Source of the DNA: JAGXLP01 sp964649445
GTDB lineage: Bacteria; Bipolaricaulota; Bipolaricaulia; M55B111
Length of the DNA stretch: 26,575 nt
NCBI GenBank assembly: GCA_964649445.1
Contig: CAZYPS010000021.1
Coordinates: forward strand, 1 to 26,575
Direction: 5' to 3'
In this document: positions 23,806-26,575 of the stretch, piece by piece
Layout of the letters: each line of letters begins with the position of its first letter
Position numbering within the stretch: position 1 is the stretch's first letter
The notes under the pieces: generated by a model
The model's database searches: none
Told to the model about the DNA's origin: nothing
The model's input: only the letters and a program-made list of their open reading frames with translations
Made by a program: the position numbers and the translations under genes

Positions 23806-23911
23806 TCTTCCCCCTTGACGGGGGAAGACGCCAGATGGGGGTGAAGCTTGATAAGGAAACCTCATAGGTGACCTTTACCTAGTACCCGGTAACTGATACC
23901 TTCAAAAAACC
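23806..23911. repeat. Dispersed intergenic repeat, copy 2
   Basis: This copy carries the hairpin CTTCCCCC/GGGGGAAG (23807-23814 with 23820-23827), then GCCAGATGGGGGTGAAG and a tail with ACCTAGTA and ACCTTC. The first 41 bases differ from copy 1 (14733) at only two positions, at the loop and just after the stem. The family probably recurs elsewhere in the genome. Confidence 0.75.
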
Positions 23912-24028
23912 CATAACTAGCAAACGCGAAATTGCCCTTGCTGTCTTTTTAGTTTTTTAACCCGGAACTACCTAACTCCGAACCCGGAACTAGTAGGTTA
24001 CTCGCCACAAAACTTGCTTTAATGTAAA

Positions 24029-24117
24029 GGAACCCTTCAGGATTCCATATTAAACCCCACAGATGTAGCGGAACCCTTTAGGGTTCCATATTTTGGAAGT
24101 CTAAAGACTTCCGCTAC
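24029..24117. repeat. Nested hairpin cluster
   Basis: Outer arms GTAGCGGAA (24065-24073) and TTCCGCTAC (24109-24117) enclose two hairpins that reuse their ends: GGAACCCT/AGGGTTCC (24070-24077 with 24080-24087) and GGAAGTCT/AGACTTCC (24095-24102 with 24105-24112). A further copy, GGAACCCT/AGGATTCC with one mismatch, lies at 24029-24046. Arms can therefore switch between one long stem and two short ones. Confidence 0.7.
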
Positions 24118-24220
24118 TCCATAAACACGGCAATATAAAGGTTTTTTGTTTTTGCAGTTCAACGAGGAACCGGGAACAAAGGACTTGGAACAAACCACCA
24201 GGAACTACCCACCCTGGACG

Positions 24221-24249
24221 TTGACATCGTCGAACGGAATAATGATAAT
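24221..24249 (+). promoter_or_regulatory. Promoter of the sat-cysC operon
   Basis: A perfect TTGACA (24221-24226), an optimal 17-base spacer and GATAAT (24244-24249, 5/6 match) make the best sigma-70-type promoter in the window, about 70 bases before the sat ATG. Confidence 0.65.
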
Positions 24250-24318
24250 TGGTTGTTAGTTGACGATCTCACGTTTTACTTTCACTCACAGGAAATCTTA
24301 ATTTTAGAGGTGTCTACA

Positions 24319-25476
24319 ATGCTTCCGCCGCATGGTGGAGATTTGGTAAACAGAGAACCTAGATCAGCGAAATCTAGAGAACATCTTAAGCGAGAGGCAA
24401 GCGAGCTAAACCAGATAGAATTAAAGCCTGGCGAGGTAAAACATCTCCAAAACATTGCCTTCGGTAGTTACAGCCCTCTCAAAGGATTCTTAGGGAAGAA
24501 CGACTTCAACAAAGTCGTAAGGGACAAGACGCTCGAGGACGGGACTGTATGGACAGTACCGATAATCCTTGACGTCACCGAGGAAAAGGCTGACGAGATT
24601 GCTGACGAGGACCGTGTTACTCTCGTCGACGAATCCGGAATCCAGCTTGCTATCCTGGATGTCGAAGAGATTTACTCAATCGACAAGGAGGAGGCGGCTC
24701 GGGGGCTCTTCGAGACTGATGAGGAAGATCATCCCGGAGTAAAAAATTTCCTCGACCGAGGAGATTACTTCGTCGGGGGACCGATCAAACTGATCCGTGG
24801 TGGATTCGAAGATTTCTACCAGTATCTGCTTAAACCCGTAGAAACCAGGGTTCTGTTCAAAGAAAAAGGCTGGGAAAAGGTGGTCGGATTTCAAACCAGA
24901 AACGTACCTCACAGAGGGCACGAACACCTTCAAAAAAGCGCTCTGGAGGTCGCGGATGGGATATTCATCCACCCCAAAATAGGACAAAAAAAGGCTGGAG
25001 ACTGGAAGGACAAGGTAATTCTTGAATCCTACGACATTCTCCTCGACCACTACTACCTTCACGATCACGCCGTTATGAGTATATTCCCGGCGGACATGTT
25101 TTACATGGGACCGAGGGAAGCTGTATTCGACGCAATCGTCAGGAAAAATTACGGCTGTACTCACTTCATCGTTGGCAGAGATCATGCCGGCGTCGGCGAT
25201 TATTACGGCGATTTCGACGCCCACAGGATATTTGATCAATTGAGTGATATCCATATAGAGCCGCTAACTTTTGATTACGCATTCTGGTGCAAAGAGTGCG
25301 GCCAGATGGTCACGGACAAGACCTGTCCTCACTCCATGGAAGACCGGATAGCTCCTTCCGGAAGCAAGATAAGGGGAATGATCAAGGACGGCGAAACTCC
25401 GCCGGACGAAATCATGCGGAAGGAAGTGGCGGAATTCGTTACCAGTCAGGAAAGTCCGTTCGTATTGGAGGGTTAA
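24319..25476 (+). CDS. sat: Sulfate adenylyltransferase (ATP sulfurylase)
   Basis: This 385-residue protein is an ATP sulfurylase of the single-polypeptide Sat type, which makes adenosine 5'-phosphosulfate (APS) and pyrophosphate from ATP and sulfate. The typical N-terminus PPHGGDLVNR follows the ATG. The active site shows QTRN, the HxxH-type PHRGHEH, and GRDHAGVGDYY. A zinc knuckle is present near the C-terminus: C324, C327, C336 and H338, as in archaeal and thermophile-type enzymes. No fused APS kinase domain exists; a separate one follows. GAGGTG precedes ATG 24319; the frame is open 22 codons further upstream without homology. cysC begins 1 nt after the stop. Confidence 0.95.
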   Translation: MLPPHGGDLVNREPRSAKSREHLKREASELNQIELKPGEVKHLQNIAFGSYSPLKGFLGKNDFNKVVRDKTLEDGTVWTVPIILDVTEEKADEIADEDRVTLVDESGIQLAILDVEEIYSIDKEEAARGLFETDEEDHPGVKNFLDRGDYFVGGPIKLIRGGFEDFYQYLLKPVETRVLFKEKGWEKVVGFQTRNVPHRGHEHLQKSALEVADGIFIHPKIGQKKAGDWKDKVILESYDILLDHYYLHDHAVMSIFPADMFYMGPREAVFDAIVRKNYGCTHFIVGRDHAGVGDYYGDFDAHRIFDQLSDIHIEPLTFDYAFWCKECGQMVTDKTCPHSMEDRIAPSGSKIRGMIKDGETPPDEIMRKEVAEFVTSQESPFVLEG

Positions 25477-25477
25477 A

Positions 25478-26122
25478 ATGACTGAAGAAGCTCAAGCAGA
25501 ACAGTACAGCGGTTTCACTCTCTGGTTTACGGGTCTGCCATCTTCGGGAAAATCCACAGTTGCGAAGGAAGTGGAGAACGAACTCCGAAGAAGAGGACTG
25601 AAGGTCGAGAATTTGGACGCCGACGGACTAAGGAAAAATCTGCACCCGGACCTCGGCTTCACGAAAGAAGAGCGAGGAATTAACAACAAAAGGATCGGAT
25701 TCATAAGCAAGCTCCTTACGAAAAACGATATTACGACGATCGTAGCTGCCGTTTCTCCCTTTAAAGAATACAGGCAGGTTGCCCGCGAGCATGTCGAGGA
25801 AGAAGGAGAGTTTTATCAGATTTACGTTGAATGCCCTGTAGACGTCTGCAAGGAACGGGATCCGAAAGATCTTTACGACAAAGCCGAAAGAGGAATAATT
25901 CCCAACTTTACCGGCGTGTCTCACCCGTTCGAGGAACCCAAGCCGGACGAGTACGACGTCAAAGTCAACACGGCCGAGCTGGACCCCGATGCAGCAGCAG
26001 AAAAAGTTCTTCAATTCCTCGCCGACGAAGGAGTCTTTACGTCGGTCGACGAATACACGGGTCTCAACGAGCACCAGGAAGAAGAGATCAAGGATAGACT
26101 TCGCCGGCTCGGTTATCTCTAG
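25478..26122 (+). CDS. cysC: Adenylylsulfate (APS) kinase
   Basis: This 214-residue kinase phosphorylates APS to 3'-phosphoadenylylsulfate (PAPS). The P-loop GLPSSGKST is at residues 19-27, LDADGLRKNL corresponds to the D-x-D-x-R motif, FTKEERGINNKRIG to the family's helix motif, and the lid region reads CKERDPKDLYDKAERGIIPNFTG. A 30-residue C-terminal tail beyond the usual end (FTSVDEYTG onward) is of unknown role. It is one base from sat, with the GGAGGG ribosome-binding site inside the end of sat. PAPS reductase and sulfotransferases are absent from the window, so whether PAPS is used for assimilation or sulfation is unknown. Confidence 0.95.
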   Translation: MTEEAQAEQYSGFTLWFTGLPSSGKSTVAKEVENELRRRGLKVENLDADGLRKNLHPDLGFTKEERGINNKRIGFISKLLTKNDITTIVAAVSPFKEYRQVAREHVEEEGEFYQIYVECPVDVCKERDPKDLYDKAERGIIPNFTGVSHPFEEPKPDEYDVKVNTAELDPDAAAEKVLQFLADEGVFTSVDEYTGLNEHQEEEIKDRLRRLGYL

Positions 26123-26172
26123 GTTACACTTCAAAGCAGAGTTGTCCAATAACAGAACATAAGGCTATTCTA

Positions 26173-26217
26173 AAACCCCGGCTGGTAGGATTTAATTATC
26201 CGAGACAGCTGGGGTTT
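26173..26217. terminator. Possible bidirectional terminator
   Basis: AAACCCCGGCTG (26173-26184) pairs with CAGCTGGGGTTT (26206-26217), 12 pairs including one G-T wobble. On the minus strand the stem ends in TTTTAG, on the plus strand in TTTC. It lies between cysC (+) and the possible small minus-strand gene whose stop codon sits in the loop. Confidence 0.55.
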
Positions 26218-26488
26218 CAAATCCCAAACTACACAGATTTGGAGTGTACAATAGCAATAGATCCGATAGGGAGAGGAAAGGTCCACTAGAGTCTCCACTC
26301 CCGGTGGATCTTCCCGTTTTAGACGACTGACCACGGCCTGCCGTTCGACCGCCAATCACCACCCCGCCATCCGGTCCCTTTGACACGTTACCCATCAGTA
26401 AACCGGATCCGTTTCGGGCTTCGCCACTGCTACGTAGGCTCGCCGTACGGGTAGGCCGAAACGCGTTCACTTTATTGTCGACCGGCAA
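26192..26488 (-). CDS. Possible small Gly/Ser-rich hypothetical protein
   Basis: A 98-residue frame starts at TTG 26488, four bases after a perfect AGGAGGT (26499-26493), a pattern shared with other TTG starts in this window; an in-frame GTG at 26494 overlaps that site. The protein has a basic N-terminal part (NAFRPTRTASLRSS), a Gly/Ser/Thr-rich middle and a short hydrophobic segment (FLSLSDLLLLY). I recognise no family. The strong ribosome-binding site and the terminator-like hairpin at its end support it; the low-complexity composition weakens the case. It may be an unstructured secreted or regulatory protein, or not a gene. Confidence 0.45.
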   Translation of the reverse strand: MPVDNKVNAFRPTRTASLRSSGEARNGSGLLMGNVSKGPDGGVVIGGRTAGRGQSSKTGRSTGSGDSSGPFLSLSDLLLLYTPNLCSLGFETPAVSDN

Positions 26489-26575
26489 GTTCACCTCCTG
26501 TTGCTTTCCACCCTAGCTTGCGCTAACGCAGTTACAGTTAGTTTTCGGGTCGGAGAACGTATACCCGGAGAGGAT

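Larger units (their letters stand above)
23529..24318. other. Gene-free region between pdp and sat
   Basis: About 790 bases without a supported gene. From left to right: a T-rich stretch just after the pdp stop, a multi-tier palindrome (23582-23703), dispersed repeat copy 2 (23806-23911), GGAAC/CCGGAAC-type short words (about 23960-23995 and 24160-24210), a nest of small hairpins (24029-24117), and the sat promoter (24221-24249). Confidence 0.55.

Noticed and set aside
23534..23818. 94-residue open frame after pdp
   Set aside because: Runs through the palindrome at 23582-23703 and into a dispersed repeat; composition is not protein-like and no ribosome-binding site is seen.
14733..23911. CRISPR array from repeated hairpins
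   Set aside because: Copies are single, 9 kb apart, with no regular spacers and no cas genes.
24676..25254. 192-residue minus-strand open frame
   Set aside because: Fully inside the sat coding region, which has strong motifs; antisense shadow.
25628..26149. 173-residue minus-strand open frame
   Set aside because: Antisense to cysC, whose active-site motifs are intact.
26206..26226. T-arm-like GGGTTTCAAATCCC suggesting a tRNA
   Set aside because: The position before TTC is T rather than the invariant G, and no acceptor, D or anticodon arms can be drawn around it.

Overview
The window is bacterial chromosome with ordinary housekeeping genes, separated by unusually long intergenic gaps that are full of palindromes. 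The proteins are rich in Asp and Glu, which suggests at least mild salt adaptation. Several genes appear to start with TTG just downstream of a strong Shine-Dalgarno sequence. The nucleoside-binding protein has an ordinary type I signal peptide and no lipobox, which fits a cell with a periplasm. I cannot name the phylum. An uncultivated anaerobic bacterial lineage, for example a Bipolaricaulota/KB1-like one, is only a guess. A 100-N scaffold gap shows this is a draft, probably metagenomic, assembly.

Layout. 1-426: no gene, several hairpins. 427-3720 (+): PPP-type phosphoesterase, Wzz-like chain-length protein, YchF GTPase. 3732-3897: palindromic element A. 3902-4492 (+): Sua5/TsaC-like protein. 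4853-5617 (-): triosephosphate isomerase. 5979-8380 (-): a secreted fibronectin-III repeat protein, split by the scaffold gap, with a clear terminator at 5885-5942. 8381-9201: two palindromic elements and no gene. 9202-9591 (+): cytidine deaminase. 9637-9816 (-): a 59-residue membrane zinc-ribbon protein. 9960-10159: palindromic element B, homologous to A. 10522-14245 (+): yceD (DUF177), ruvC and polA, overlapping by 4 nt at each junction. 14246-15303: no gene, repeats and hairpins. 15304-16767 (+): dnaA. 16987-17229 (+): biotinyl/lipoyl-type carrier protein. 17347-23528 (+): nucleoside ABC importer (binding protein, ATPase, two permeases) followed by a pyrimidine-nucleoside phosphorylase. 23529-24318: no gene, palindromes and repeats. 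24319-26122 (+): sulfate adenylyltransferase and APS kinase. 26192-26488 (-): possible small Gly/Ser-rich protein.

Function. The importer, nucleoside phosphorylase and cytidine deaminase together suggest scavenging of nucleosides as carbon or base source. The sat-cysC pair makes PAPS. yceD-ruvC-polA and dnaA cover ribosome or rRNA biogenesis, recombination and replication.

The most unusual signal is not a protein. Elements A and B share an almost invariant 45-nt loop enclosed by a 19-bp stem. Within that stem, three base pairs differ between the copies by compensatory double changes. Several other, unrelated long palindromes occupy the remaining gene-free gaps.
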